Source: Trueperella abortisuis (GTDB lineage Bacteria; Actinomycetota; Actinomycetes; Actinomycetales; Actinomycetaceae). Taken from it: a stretch of DNA of 64,000 nucleotides. Position numbers and translations under genes: made by a program. Positions 36,515 through 49,227 of the stretch are shown here, piece by piece (within the stretch, counting starts at the first letter, position 1; every line of letters begins with the position of its first letter). The stretch is taken from positions 1,302,001 to 1,366,000 of the forward strand of contig NZ_JAUSQL010000001.1 of the NCBI RefSeq assembly GCF_030811095.1, in the 5' to 3' direction. The notes beneath the pieces were generated by a model. That model saw nothing but the letters and a program-made list of their open reading frames with translations, had not been told where the DNA came from and searched no databases.

Positions 36515-38502
36515 TCGTCCTCCTCGTTCAGATCCAGCTCCTGATCCTCCTCAAGCGCGGCGTCGAGCGAGTCGCCAAAGAGATCGTCCTGGACGAACTC
36601 CCCGTCCTCAGCCGACGCGTCGGCCTCCGACTCCACGACGTCTGCGACCTCACCCGCATCTGCGACCTCACGCTCCTCATCGCCGTCGGCTTCCTGAGGG
36701 GCCTCCGACTCCTCGGCAGCCTCGCCATCCCCGAGATCTTCCGCATCCACTTCCTGCGCGAGTTCCTCGGCTAGTTCCTCTTCAAGCTCGCTTTCAAAGT
36801 CAGCCTCGTGAGCACCAGCCTCGTCAACGTCCGTGAAGTCATCCGAATCGCCGGGCGTCTCGTCGCCAGAACTCTCCTCATCGCTTTCGACCACAGGAGC
36901 CGGCTCCGCGTCGTCAAGCACCTCGTCGAGGTCAACCATGATGTCGCCGCCCTCGTCCTCGTAAATGGGCGCCCAGGTGGCGCGCAGTTCCTCGGCTTCG
37001 TCGGTGCGGCCGAGTTCTTCGAAGCGATCAGCCTTGATTAGCTGCACGCGCGCGGCAAGCTCCTCAGGCAGGTTGTCAACGATGATCTTCTCAAGCACAG
37101 ACAGGCCGCCCTCGGAATTCCCGGTCTCTGCACGGGCGCCCGAAGTCACGAGTGCCAGCTCGATCTGCCCCTCCGGCTTCAGGCGCTGGAGCGGTATGCC
37201 GTCAATGAATCGTAGCGCCTTTTCCGGCCGTCCTAGCCCGCGCTCCGAATCGGCTTCCAGTGGCACGTGAGTGTAGTCGTCGCTCATGCGACGGTAGGTG
37301 CGTAGCTCGCGCAAGGCTTCCGAGTAGCGGCCCGTCGCGTATGCGGTCAGACCCAGCGCCTCGCGTACAACGTCGATGCGCGCAGCACTCTTGTAGGCGG
37401 CACGCGCGTGCTCGTAGGCAACCTCGGGGTCAATCTCGAGCATCTCACCCGCGTACACGAGGTGACGTGCCACGCGCTCTGCGTTGTCCTTATTGAGGGA
37501 ACGAAGCTGTTTGCGCGCGCCAGCATCGAGCGCGTCGGCACTGATGGATTCCGGGATCTCCAAACGATCCGGCTCGTGAGTGTAGCGTGCATCCGAGGAG
37601 GCGCCGCGCGAATCGTCGTCGAAGCGATCTCGACGCGAGTCCTCCGGGCGATCATGACGGTCTCGGTCCCAGGAACCCCGGTTATCCCGGCGATCGTCGC
37701 GCCCGCGATTCCAGTTGCCGCGATCCCCGCGTCGATCATCACGGTTCCACGACTCGTGCCGATCATCGCGCCCGCGATTCCAGTTGCCGTCCCTGCGATC
37801 CGAGCGGTCATCGCGATTCCGCGAACTCCGTCGGTCGGAGTTCCGGCTCCAGTTCCCGCGGCCTTCGCGACGGTCATCGCCACGATCGTCACGATCCCAC
37901 CGACGACGATCGTCACGACCACGGTCCCAGGATCCCCGATTATCACGGCGATCATCACGATCCCGATCCCAGTTGCGACGCTCGCCATCACGCCGGCCCC
38001 AATTACCGCGGTTACCACGGTCATCACGATCCCACGAACCACGATGGTCATCACGGTCACGATCCCGACGATCGTCACGCCGATCCGACCGGCCATCCCG
38101 ACTCCACGAACCACGACGGTCATCACGATCCCGATCCCAGTTGCGACGCTCACCATCACGCCGGCCCCAATTACCACGGTTACCACGGTCATCACGATCC
38201 CACGCACCACGACGACCATTGCCGTCACGATCCCGACGATCGTCACGCCGATCCGACCGGCCATCCCGACTCCACGAACCACGACGGTCATCACGATCCC
38301 GATCCCAGCTACGATCCTGGCGGTATGACCCGCCCCGGCCGCGATCGTCGCGGCCCCAGGATCCCTGCCGATCGCCACGGTCTCGATCTGACCTGTTCCA
38401 GCTACCCTGTCGACCACCGTCGTTGCGCTTAGACGCCGAGCTCCATCCGGAGGAACGGCGCTCATCGCGCTGGGGGTTGTCATAGTTATCGTATTGAGAC
38501 AT
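36511..38502 (-). CDS. TPR-domain protein with an Arg/Asp/Gly-rich disordered N-terminus and acidic tail
   Basis: A 663-residue protein in three parts. Residues 1-310 are low-complexity, made almost only of Arg, Asp, Gly, Trp, Asn and Ser with repeated RDDRR, GNW and GSWDRD; they include a near-exact 56-residue duplication (64-119, 120-175). Residues about 325-525 form a TPR-like helical repeat domain (AYEHARAAYKSAARIDVVRE). The last 125 residues are strongly acidic. The TPR part matches the position of Rv1691. An alternating-charge stretch with Trp and Arg resembles RNA-binding or condensate-forming proteins; function is unproven. No signal peptide. Confidence 0.75.
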   Translation of the reverse strand: MSQYDNYDNPQRDERRSSGWSSASKRNDGGRQGSWNRSDRDRGDRQGSWGRDDRGRGGSYRQDRSWDRDRDDRRGSWSRDGRSDRRDDRRDRDGNGRRGAWDRDDRGNRGNWGRRDGERRNWDRDRDDRRGSWSRDGRSDRRDDRRDRDRDDHRGSWDRDDRGNRGNWGRRDGERRNWDRDRDDRRDNRGSWDRGRDDRRRWDRDDRGDDRREGRGNWSRNSDRRSSRNRDDRSDRRDGNWNRGRDDRHESWNRDDRRGDRGNWNRGRDDRRDNRGSWDRDRHDRPEDSRRDRFDDDSRGASSDARYTHEPDRLEIPESISADALDAGARKQLRSLNKDNAERVARHLVYAGEMLEIDPEVAYEHARAAYKSAARIDVVREALGLTAYATGRYSEALRELRTYRRMSDDYTHVPLEADSERGLGRPEKALRFIDGIPLQRLKPEGQIELALVTSGARAETGNSEGGLSVLEKIIVDNLPEELAARVQLIKADRFEELGRTDEAEELRATWAPIYEDEGGDIMVDLDEVLDDAEPAPVVESDEESSGDETPGDSDDFTDVDEAGAHEADFESELEEELAEELAQEVDAEDLGDGEAAEESEAPQEADGDEEREVADAGEVADVVESEADASAEDGEFVQDDLFGDSLDAALEEDQELDLNEEDE
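37977..38312 (-). repeat. 168-bp tandem duplication in the Arg/Asp-rich coding region
   Basis: Two copies of a 168-bp (56-codon) unit, 37977-38144 and 38145-38312, differing at only a few positions. Shorter degenerate RDD-type units flank them. Strain-to-strain variation in copy number is likely by recombination. Confidence 0.8.
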
Positions 38503-38626
38503 GGATTCCTCACGGTTTAAGTTTTCAAACAGCTACATTCAACGCCTCTAAGCCTACCGGAGATAGGCGTCCTGGCGACGGTCCATTCTTGTAAGACGCG
38601 TGACACCGTTTTGGGGGTATACAAAA

Positions 38627-38664
38627 GAAGGGGGGTCCCGGCACTTGTGCCGGGACCCCCCTTC
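38627..38664 (-). terminator. rrn: Rho-independent terminator of the rRNA operon
   Basis: A perfect 18-bp inverted repeat (38627-38644 with 38647-38664) rich in GC and a 2-base centre, 15 nt after 5S. It continues on the minus strand into TTTTGT. Confidence 0.9.
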
Positions 38665-38679
38665 TTCTTCACAAACAAT

Positions 38680-38795
38680 GACGGCAGTGTCCTACTCTCC
38701 CACACCCTCACAAGTGCAGTACCATCGGCGCTAGCAGGCTTAGCTTCCGGGTTCGGAATGGGACCGGGCGTTACCCCACCGCTATAACCACCGTC
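38680..38795 (-). rRNA. rrf: 5S ribosomal RNA
   Basis: About 116 nt. The strand read (minus) starts GACGGTGGTTATAGCGGTGG and ends GAGTAGGACACTGCCGTC, with the paired ends and the conserved CCGAAC region of 5S. Ends estimated by comparison with known 5S. Confidence 0.93.
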
Positions 38796-38879
38796 AAAAA
38801 CACGGGAAACACACACGCACGGCGTAGTGACCCAGAATCGTATAGTAGATGCGAACACAACAAAAAAGTTGTTTAAGTA

Positions 38880-43688
<4,809 letters not shown>

Positions 43689-43966
43689 AAAAACCAAACC
43701 CACCAAGCACAAAACCCAGCAGGAAAGATCCAAACAGAAAGCCAAAACAGACTCAAAAAACCAGAAAAACTGGCAAAAAAAACTGCAACCAACCCAACCC
43801 AACAAAAAGCCAAGCCAAGCCAGCCACAACAACAACCAACCCAACCAAAAAAGGAAGAGCCAGCCATCAAAAAAACACAACATAAAAAGCTGACACACTA
43901 TTGAGATATCAAACAACACACCCACATCCGAAAACATCCGTCATAACGGAAACTTCCGAAGGGAGG
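43689..43966 (-). other. rrn: rRNA operon leader, G/U-rich, with conserved processing or antitermination motif
   Basis: About 280 nt between the promoter and 16S. 43785-43866 contains no T on the plus strand, so the RNA has no A for 82 nt. Nearer the promoter, 43890-43920 reads TTTGATATCTCAATAGTGTG on the minus strand, close to the actinobacterial rrn leader motif (TTTGAGAACTCAATAGTGTG). Confidence 0.65.
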
Positions 43967-43972
43967 AAGGCT

Positions 43973-44001
43973 AGATTAGCATTCCCGCCGCCGCTTGTCA
44001 A
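43973..44001 (-). promoter_or_regulatory. rrn: rRNA operon promoter
   Basis: Consensus -35 TTGACA (minus, 44001-43996), exactly 17 bp, -10 TAATCT (43978-43973). This is the best-matching sigma-70-type promoter in the window. The region from 44002 to 44094 holds no other recognised element. Confidence 0.82.
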
Positions 44002-44094
44002 AACCGGTTAAGATCCTGACGTCGAAGAGCGCAACTTGCCCCAAGAATTTGCTTCTTTGGACTTCGTTGCTCTCCGCGGCAACGAATAAATACT

Positions 44095-45057
44095 TTACGC
44101 ACGAACGGCGTCAGCGTCAAATTCTTGTACGGTGTCGCTGGTCACAGCGATAAAACCGCGAGATTCCGCCATTTCTCCGTTTCCCGTAACTTGCGCTGCC
44201 CTGCGTTCGCGCCGCCGCCGGATTTCCTTGACACCCATGAAGGCGACGAAGATGAGACCGTCGACGAAGGCCATGGTCGGCGTCGTGGGTACATCTGCGA
44301 GCCAGGCGATGAGGAAACCGCCGACGGCCGAGGCAGCGGCAACCCCTAACGACGACGCGAGCATCACCGGCAAGCTACGTGAGAACAGGAGTGCAGTTGC
44401 GGCCGGCACCACCATGAGCGCGATGACGAGGATTGCCCCCGCCACGTTGAAAGCCGTGACAACGGTCAAGGCAACGAGAATCATGAAGACGGTATCGACG
44501 ATCTTGACGGGCATACCGGAGACCACGGCAAAGTCGCGATCAAAGGTGGAGGCCTGCAGAACACGGTAGGTCACCGCCATGAAGGCCGCGTTCACCACGG
44601 CCACCCCGAGAAGGATCCACATCATCCGCGGTCCCATGTCAAACCGGCCGAGGGCAACGTGCTCGGTCTGCAGCGCCATGAGGTTGAGGTCGCCCACGAG
44701 CACCGTATCGGCGCAAATGTGCACGTTCGAAAGCCGAGTGGAGAGCAGTAACACGCCGAGCGCGAAGAGCGCGGGGTAGATTGCCCCCTGGTTGGCGTCG
44801 CCGGCGAGTAGACCCGACCCCTTAAGCCGATCTGCGCCGATCACGACGATGAGTCCGCACACCGTGGCGATGAGCGTCATGAGCGGCGAGTGTGTGCTGC
44901 CCGAGACGATCGCGCCGATGACTATCCCCGGCAGGACCGCGTGCGAGAGCGCGTCGACCAGCATGGACTGCCCACGTAGCACCAGGAAGGTACCCGGCAG
45001 GGCACAGGTGAGCGCCGTCGTGAGTGCGAGCAGAAGCACGGAAAGAATGAAGGTCAT
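44095..45057 (-). CDS. Metal ABC transporter permease (second permease)
   Basis: A 320-residue ABC-3 family permease with about eight or nine helices (LTTALTCALPGTFLVLRGQSM and SHAVLPGIVIGAIV at the start, the family motif). It has a long hydrophilic C-terminal tail (about 275-320) rich in Arg then acidic. With the other permease it forms the channel of the Mn/Zn-type importer encoded here; two permease genes side by side are typical of TroCD/SitCD/MntCD systems rather than of ZnuB. Overlaps its upstream partner by 4 nt. Confidence 0.87.
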   Translation of the reverse strand: MTFILSVLLLALTTALTCALPGTFLVLRGQSMLVDALSHAVLPGIVIGAIVSGSTHSPLMTLIATVCGLIVVIGADRLKGSGLLAGDANQGAIYPALFALGVLLLSTRLSNVHICADTVLVGDLNLMALQTEHVALGRFDMGPRMMWILLGVAVVNAAFMAVTYRVLQASTFDRDFAVVSGMPVKIVDTVFMILVALTVVTAFNVAGAILVIALMVVPAATALLFSRSLPVMLASSLGVAAASAVGGFLIAWLADVPTTPTMAFVDGLIFVAFMGVKEIRRRRERRAAQVTGNGEMAESRGFIAVTSDTVQEFDADAVRA

Positions 45058-45944
45058 GCGACGGCCCTCCGAACCCTCGCGGCACGTCGGCGCGACATCC
45101 TCCGCGGCGAAAAGACGAGCGCAACGAGGAAGACGGCGAAGAGAATCAGGACGACGACGGGTCCCGTCGGCACGCGCCCGGCCGTGACGGAGAAATAGGC
45201 CCCGGCGAGGCCAGAAACTCCCCCGATCGCTGCAGAGCCGGCGACGAGCCCAGACATCGAAGAAGTGAACTGGCGTGCGGCGGCTGGCGGCATGATCGCG
45301 AAGGCGACCACAAGGATCATCCCCACCGCCTTGATGCCAACAACAATCGCCACAGTGGTGGTCACGATGACGAGGGCCTCCATCGTGCGTGGCTTGAAGC
45401 CCTGGACGTGTGAGGCCACCTCGTCGAAACAGTAGAGCTTGATCTCCTTCCAGAACGCCACCAGGGTCAGGAGCGCGAGGCCTCCGAGGATGGCGACGGT
45501 GACGATGTCGACCTGACGCATCGTTGCGGCGTTACCGAAAAGGTAGCTGTCTATCCCGCCGCGGTTCGGCAGGCTGGAGTGGTTGACGAGGTAGAGGCCG
45601 ATCATGCCGCCGCCGTAGAAGATCGCCATGGAAATTGCCATGGCGGCGTCGACGCCGACCCGTCGGCGCGCAATCGCGTTGGTCAATAGCAGCGCAAGGA
45701 TAGAGGCGATCGTTCCGCCCACCGTCAGCACGAGGATGGAGCGTCCGTCCAGGCCCAGGAGCGTGGCGAGAACGAAGGCGCCGATGACGCCGGCGAGCGA
45801 GGAGTGGCCGACGACGTCGGAGGCCAGCGACTGCCTGCGAAGGTAGAGGATCGCGCCCAGTGCGCCGGCGAGCGCCCCGATAAGGATCGTGCCGATGGCC
45901 GTGGTGCGGAAGGCGTACGTACCAAAGAATTCGGCGAGGCTCAC
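45054..45944 (-). CDS. Metal ABC transporter permease (first permease)
   Basis: A 296-residue ABC-3 permease. LRRQSLASDVVGHSSLAGV matches the family's conserved loop, followed by eight helices and a basic C-terminus (FSPRRMSRRRAARVRR). GTG start overlaps the ATPase stop (GTGA). The heterodimeric pair suggests Mn2+ (possibly Fe2+) rather than Zn2+ as cargo, by analogy with two-permease systems. Confidence 0.87.
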   Translation of the reverse strand: MSLAEFFGTYAFRTTAIGTILIGALAGALGAILYLRRQSLASDVVGHSSLAGVIGAFVLATLLGLDGRSILVLTVGGTIASILALLLTNAIARRRVGVDAAMAISMAIFYGGGMIGLYLVNHSSLPNRGGIDSYLFGNAATMRQVDIVTVAILGGLALLTLVAFWKEIKLYCFDEVASHVQGFKPRTMEALVIVTTTVAIVVGIKAVGMILVVAFAIMPPAAARQFTSSMSGLVAGSAAIGGVSGLAGAYFSVTAGRVPTGPVVVLILFAVFLVALVFSPRRMSRRRAARVRRAVA

Positions 45945-46660
45945 GGGATCACCTCCGCAAGCCCGTAGGCGCGGTGGATGGTCTCAGCTGTGAAGGCATG
46001 CTCGAGCGGGCCGCTCGCCTCGACCCGGCCCTCACGCAGGAGTGTCGCGTGAGTACAAAAGTCTTTGACCGTGGCGAGGTCGTGGTGCACGACGCCGATG
46101 GCTCGCCCCTCGCCCGCAAGCGAACGCAGGACGTCGGTGATGGCCAGGGCCGAGGCGATATCGACGCCCGCGAATGGCTCATCAAGCAGGAGGAGGTCGG
46201 GCTGACCGGCGAGCGTTCGAGCGAGGAAGGTGCGCTGTTTCTGCCCACCGGACAGCTCCGAGATGTGCCGGCCCGCGAGGTCGGTGATCGACAGGCGCTC
46301 CATCGCTTCCTGCGCCAAGGCTCGCTGTGCCGGACCGGGGCGCCGTAGCCAGCCGAGCCGCCCGTATGTGCCCATGAGGACGACATCGCCGACAGTGGCT
46401 GGAAAGTCCCAGTCGACCGCCGCCACCTGCGGCATGTAGCCCACGCGGTGACGGACGGCGGACAGCGGCTGGCCGAAGAAGGCCGCCGAACCGGCCAGAG
46501 GAGGAACAAGGCCGAGCGCGGCCTTGATGAGCGTGGACTTGCCCGCGCCGTTTGGTCCCAGAATCGCCATGATCTGTCCGGCGCCTATGGACATAGTGGC
46601 GCCATGGAGCACCACGCGTCCGCGATAGCCCGCGGTCAAAGATGTGATCTCAAGGTGCAT
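45941..46660 (-). CDS. Metal ABC transporter ATP-binding protein
   Basis: A 239-residue NBD: Walker A GPNGAGKST, Q-loop near PQVAAVDWDFP (the family-typical DWDFP), signature LSGGQKQR, Walker B LLLLDEPFAGVDIA, switch His in VVHHDL. The DWDFP sequence is common to Mn/Zn importer ATPases. GGGGAGGA before the ATG. Second gene of the operon, 38 nt after the binding protein. Confidence 0.93.
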   Translation of the reverse strand: MHLEITSLTAGYRGRVVLHGATMSIGAGQIMAILGPNGAGKSTLIKAALGLVPPLAGSAAFFGQPLSAVRHRVGYMPQVAAVDWDFPATVGDVVLMGTYGRLGWLRRPGPAQRALAQEAMERLSITDLAGRHISELSGGQKQRTFLARTLAGQPDLLLLDEPFAGVDIASALAITDVLRSLAGEGRAIGVVHHDLATVKDFCTHATLLREGRVEASGPLEHAFTAETIHRAYGLAEVIP

Positions 46661-46698
46661 TGTTCCTCCCCTAGCTCTTGGTTGACTTGATTGCCCCG

Positions 46699-47637
46699 TT
46701 ACTTCAGACCGGCAACGATGGCGTCGACGTTGTGCTGGAAGGCGCCTAGGTAGGTGTCGACGGGAGCCTCCACGCCAAGCGTGTCAGCGAAGAGCTCGTC
46801 GTCGGCAATCTTAACGTCCCAGCCTGCAGCTTTGACGGCGTCCTGCAGGTGCTTGATGACCTCGGGGTTCTTGAGATTGTCTGCGAAGAGGACGGGGACC
46901 TTCTTCTCGGCGATGAGTTTGGCGAGCTCGTTGATCTGGACGGCCGACATCTCGGACTCGGAGGAGACGAAATCGGTGGCGTAGATGTCGAGGTCGTAGG
47001 TGCGCCCGAGGTAGTTGAAGGCGTCGTGTCCGGTGACGAGGGTGCGGCGGTCGGCGGGGATCTTGGCGAACTCAGCCTTGGCAGCCTCGTGCATCGCTTG
47101 GATCTTGCCGTTGTACTCGGCGGCGTTGTCACGGTAGGTCTTGGCGTTGTCCGGATCGATCTGTGCGAGCTTCTCGGCGGTGGCTGTCACCACGAGCTGC
47201 CAGGCGACCGGGTCGTTCCAGATGTGCGGATCGTGGCCCTCGATCTTTCCATCCTCTTCCCACGGGAGGAGGTCGGATTCGGGGATCGCCTCGCCGGCGG
47301 GGAGCTGGCGGTCGCCGAGCTTGTCGAACTGGGCCATCATCTTGTGCTCCATGTCGTGGCTGGTCCACACCACGAGGTCCGCCTTGCCGATCTTTTCGGT
47401 GTCGGCGGTGGTCAGCTCCTGCGTGTGCGGGTCGCCGCCGGGGCCGACGAGCACGGTGAGGTCGGCGTCGGGTGCGATGTTGGTGATCGCGTCCCCAAGG
47501 TACCCGGTGGTCGCCACGATGGTGAGCTTGCCGTCCGAGTCCTTGCCGCCGGCATTATCCTGCGCGCAGGCCGTCACGGACAGCGCGAGCACCGAGGCGG
47601 TAGCGAGGCCGAGAAGTCTTTTAATAGTCATAGCCAT
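46699..47637 (-). CDS. Metal-binding lipoprotein of a Mn/Zn ABC importer
   Basis: A 312-residue cluster A-I solute-binding protein. Lipobox LSVTACAQ puts the lipid on Cys about residue 24. Metal ligands are in GGDPHTQEL (first His), GHDPHIWND (second His), the glutamate/aspartate sites of VTGHDAFNYL and a C-terminal acidic site. There is no His-rich loop of the type found in zinc-specific ZnuA, which favours Mn2+; not proven. Either ATG (47637 or 47631) is possible; GAGAAAG is better placed for the second. Confidence 0.9.
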   Translation of the reverse strand: MAMTIKRLLGLATASVLALSVTACAQDNAGGKDSDGKLTIVATTGYLGDAITNIAPDADLTVLVGPGGDPHTQELTTADTEKIGKADLVVWTSHDMEHKMMAQFDKLGDRQLPAGEAIPESDLLPWEEDGKIEGHDPHIWNDPVAWQLVVTATAEKLAQIDPDNAKTYRDNAAEYNGKIQAMHEAAKAEFAKIPADRRTLVTGHDAFNYLGRTYDLDIYATDFVSSESEMSAVQINELAKLIAEKKVPVLFADNLKNPEVIKHLQDAVKAAGWDVKIADDELFADTLGVEAPVDTYLGAFQHNVDAIVAGLK

Positions 47638-47643
47638 CTTTCT

Positions 47644-47687
47644 CTTAGGGAACCCTTAGTGGATTCGGTACAATCAAACTACAGTTT
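47644..47687 (-). promoter_or_regulatory. Candidate metal-regulator sites upstream of the metal importer
   Basis: Two symmetric elements: CTTAGGGAACCCTTAG (47644-47659, imperfect palindrome, DtxR/MntR-like) and AAACTACAGTTT (47676-47687, perfect 12-bp palindrome). A TAGTTT -10-like hexamer lies in the second on the minus strand. Reading as MntR/DtxR-type operators is inference. Confidence 0.35.
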
Positions 47688-47730
47688 TCGCCCTACCGCA
47701 ACCTAGGACCTTCGGCCAAGCGATAGCAGG

Positions 47731-47762
47731 AAAAAGGCGCCGGGGAACCCCGGCGCCTTTTT
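47731..47762 (-). terminator. Bidirectional-looking terminator downstream of tyrS
   Basis: A 15-bp perfect stem (AAAAAGGCGCCGGGG/CCCCGGCGCCTTTTT) with a 2-nt centre, 14 nt after the tyrS stop, ending in TTTTT on either strand. Confidence 0.9.
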
Positions 47763-47775
47763 CCTCGCTGCGAAC

Positions 47776-49032
47776 CTAGATCCGGATCGCCGTCATATTC
47801 TTCTTGCCCTTGCGCAACAACACGAGCGAACCGGGCAGGACATCACTGGCCTCGATCACCCTCTCAGCATCCGCGACCTTGGCGTTGTTGATATACACGC
47901 CACCGCCGTCGATCGTTCGGCGCGCCGCACCCGCCCCCTTTTCCAGCCCGAGGGAGACGAGGATGTCCACCACGGCATCGCCAACCTTCGCCTCCGCCGA
48001 GGGAAGCTCGGCCGTCGCGTCGTGCAGCGTGCGCTCGTCCAGCCCCGCCGGCTCAGCCTTGCCAAACAGCACGAGCGAGGCCTGCTTGGCACGTTCGGTC
48101 GCCTCGGCGCCGTGGACCCAGGTGGTGACCTCCTCGGCCAGTACCCGTTGCGCCTCGCGCGCCTGGGGTCGCTGCGCGACCGCGGCCTCAAGCTCCTCTA
48201 TCCTCTGCCGATCCAGGAAGGTGAAGACCTTGAGCATCCGGACCACGTCCTCGTCGGCCGTGTTCAGCCAGAACTGGTAGAACTTGTAGGGGCTGAGCAT
48301 CTCGGGGTTGAGCCACACGGCGCCGCCCTCGGTCTTGCCGAACTTCGTGCCGTCGGCCTTGGTGATGAGCGGGTTGGTCAGCACGTGCACCGACTCCCCT
48401 TCCGTCTTGCGGATGAGGTCGAGGCCTCCCACGAGGTTGCCCCACTGGTCGTCCCCGCCCACCTCGAGCGTGCAACCATATCTGCGGTAGAGCTGGAGGT
48501 AGTCGTTGGCCTGGAGGATCTGGTAGGAGAACTCGGTGTAGGACAGGCCCTCCTCCGATTCGAGGCGCCGCCGGACGATGTCCTTGTTCAGCATGGTGCC
48601 CATGCGGAAGTACTTGCCAAGGTCGCGCAGGAAGTCGATCGCCGACAGCTCATTGGTCCAGTCGAGGTTGTTGACTGTCCGGGCGGCGTGCTCCCCCTCA
48701 AAGTCGAGCAGGCTCTCCAGTTGCCCGCGCAGCGCCTCGGCCCAGCCGGCCACCACGTCCTTCGTGTTGAGCTGGCGCTCTCCCTTGGCGCGCGGGTCGC
48801 CGATTAGCCCGGTGGCCCCGCCCACGAGCACGAGCGGGTTGTGACCCGCCATCTGCAGGTGGTGCATGACCTTGACCGCCACGAGGTGGCCGTGGTGGAG
48901 GGAGGCCGCCGTCGGGTCGAAGCCGCAATAGAAGGTTACCGGGCCGTCCGAGAGCGCCTTGCGCAGCTGGTCGATATCGGAGGTCTGGGCGATTAGCCCG
49001 CGCCATTGCAGTTCATCGAGGACGTCGGTCAC
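47776..49032 (-). CDS. tyrS: Tyrosyl-tRNA synthetase
   Basis: A class I synthetase of 418 residues charging tRNA-Tyr. HIGH motif in ASLHHGHLVAV near residue 48, GGDDQWGN in the Tyr/tRNA pocket, KMSKS-equivalent KFGKT and a C-terminal S4-like domain (RRTIDGGGVYINNAKV). The GTG at 49032 has AAAGG 7 nt upstream and gives the family N-terminus (VLDELQWRGL); an ATG at 49047 has no site. A TAGAAT -10 hexamer lies about 75 nt upstream. No T-box was seen, as expected for an actinobacterial tyrS. Confidence 0.95.
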   Translation of the reverse strand: MTDVLDELQWRGLIAQTSDIDQLRKALSDGPVTFYCGFDPTAASLHHGHLVAVKVMHHLQMAGHNPLVLVGGATGLIGDPRAKGERQLNTKDVVAGWAEALRGQLESLLDFEGEHAARTVNNLDWTNELSAIDFLRDLGKYFRMGTMLNKDIVRRRLESEEGLSYTEFSYQILQANDYLQLYRRYGCTLEVGGDDQWGNLVGGLDLIRKTEGESVHVLTNPLITKADGTKFGKTEGGAVWLNPEMLSPYKFYQFWLNTADEDVVRMLKVFTFLDRQRIEELEAAVAQRPQAREAQRVLAEEVTTWVHGAEATERAKQASLVLFGKAEPAGLDERTLHDATAELPSAEAKVGDAVVDILVSLGLEKGAGAARRTIDGGGVYINNAKVADAERVIEASDVLPGSLVLLRKGKKNMTAIRI

Positions 49033-49167
49033 TTCATTGCCTTTCATTCGCGTTCGCCGCCGTGGCGAACCACATCAATTTTGCCCTATCCGCTTCGCTT
49101 GGCTCAATTCTAACCTTCTTCACGACGCCGGTAAGGCAGTGCCGCATCTACGTGTCGACGAACACCG

Positions 49168-49196
49168 TTGACGAAATGTAGTATGTCTACTACACT
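49168..49196 (+). promoter_or_regulatory. Promoter of the ABC-2/XRE operon
   Basis: -35 TTGACG (49168-49173), exactly 17 bp, -10 TACACT (49191-49196). The palindromic operator overlaps the spacer and -10. Confidence 0.75.
49177..49194. promoter_or_regulatory. Palindromic operator of the ABC-2/XRE operon
   Basis: TGTAGTA-TGTC-TACTACA, a perfect 7-bp inverted repeat with a 4-bp centre, covers the promoter spacer and most of the -10. Repressors of small ABC-2 operons (for example YtrA-type GntR proteins) bind sites of this form; here the only regulator encoded is the XRE protein at the operon end. Confidence 0.65.
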
Positions 49197-49227
49197 TTGT
49201 TCCGTCAAGACGATATCAGGAGGCTTT

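Noticed and set aside
37347..38513. Open frames in all six frames across the Arg/Asp-rich repeat (388 codons minus, 306 and 281 plus)
   Set aside because: The repeat has no stops in several frames because of its codon periodicity. Only the frame at 36511-38502 continues into a TPR domain and overlaps its neighbour by 4 nt.
49048..49167. T-box or riboswitch upstream of tyrS
   Set aside because: The roughly 60-75-nt leader has no T-box core sequence or paired expression platform, and tyrS in this group is not normally T-box controlled.
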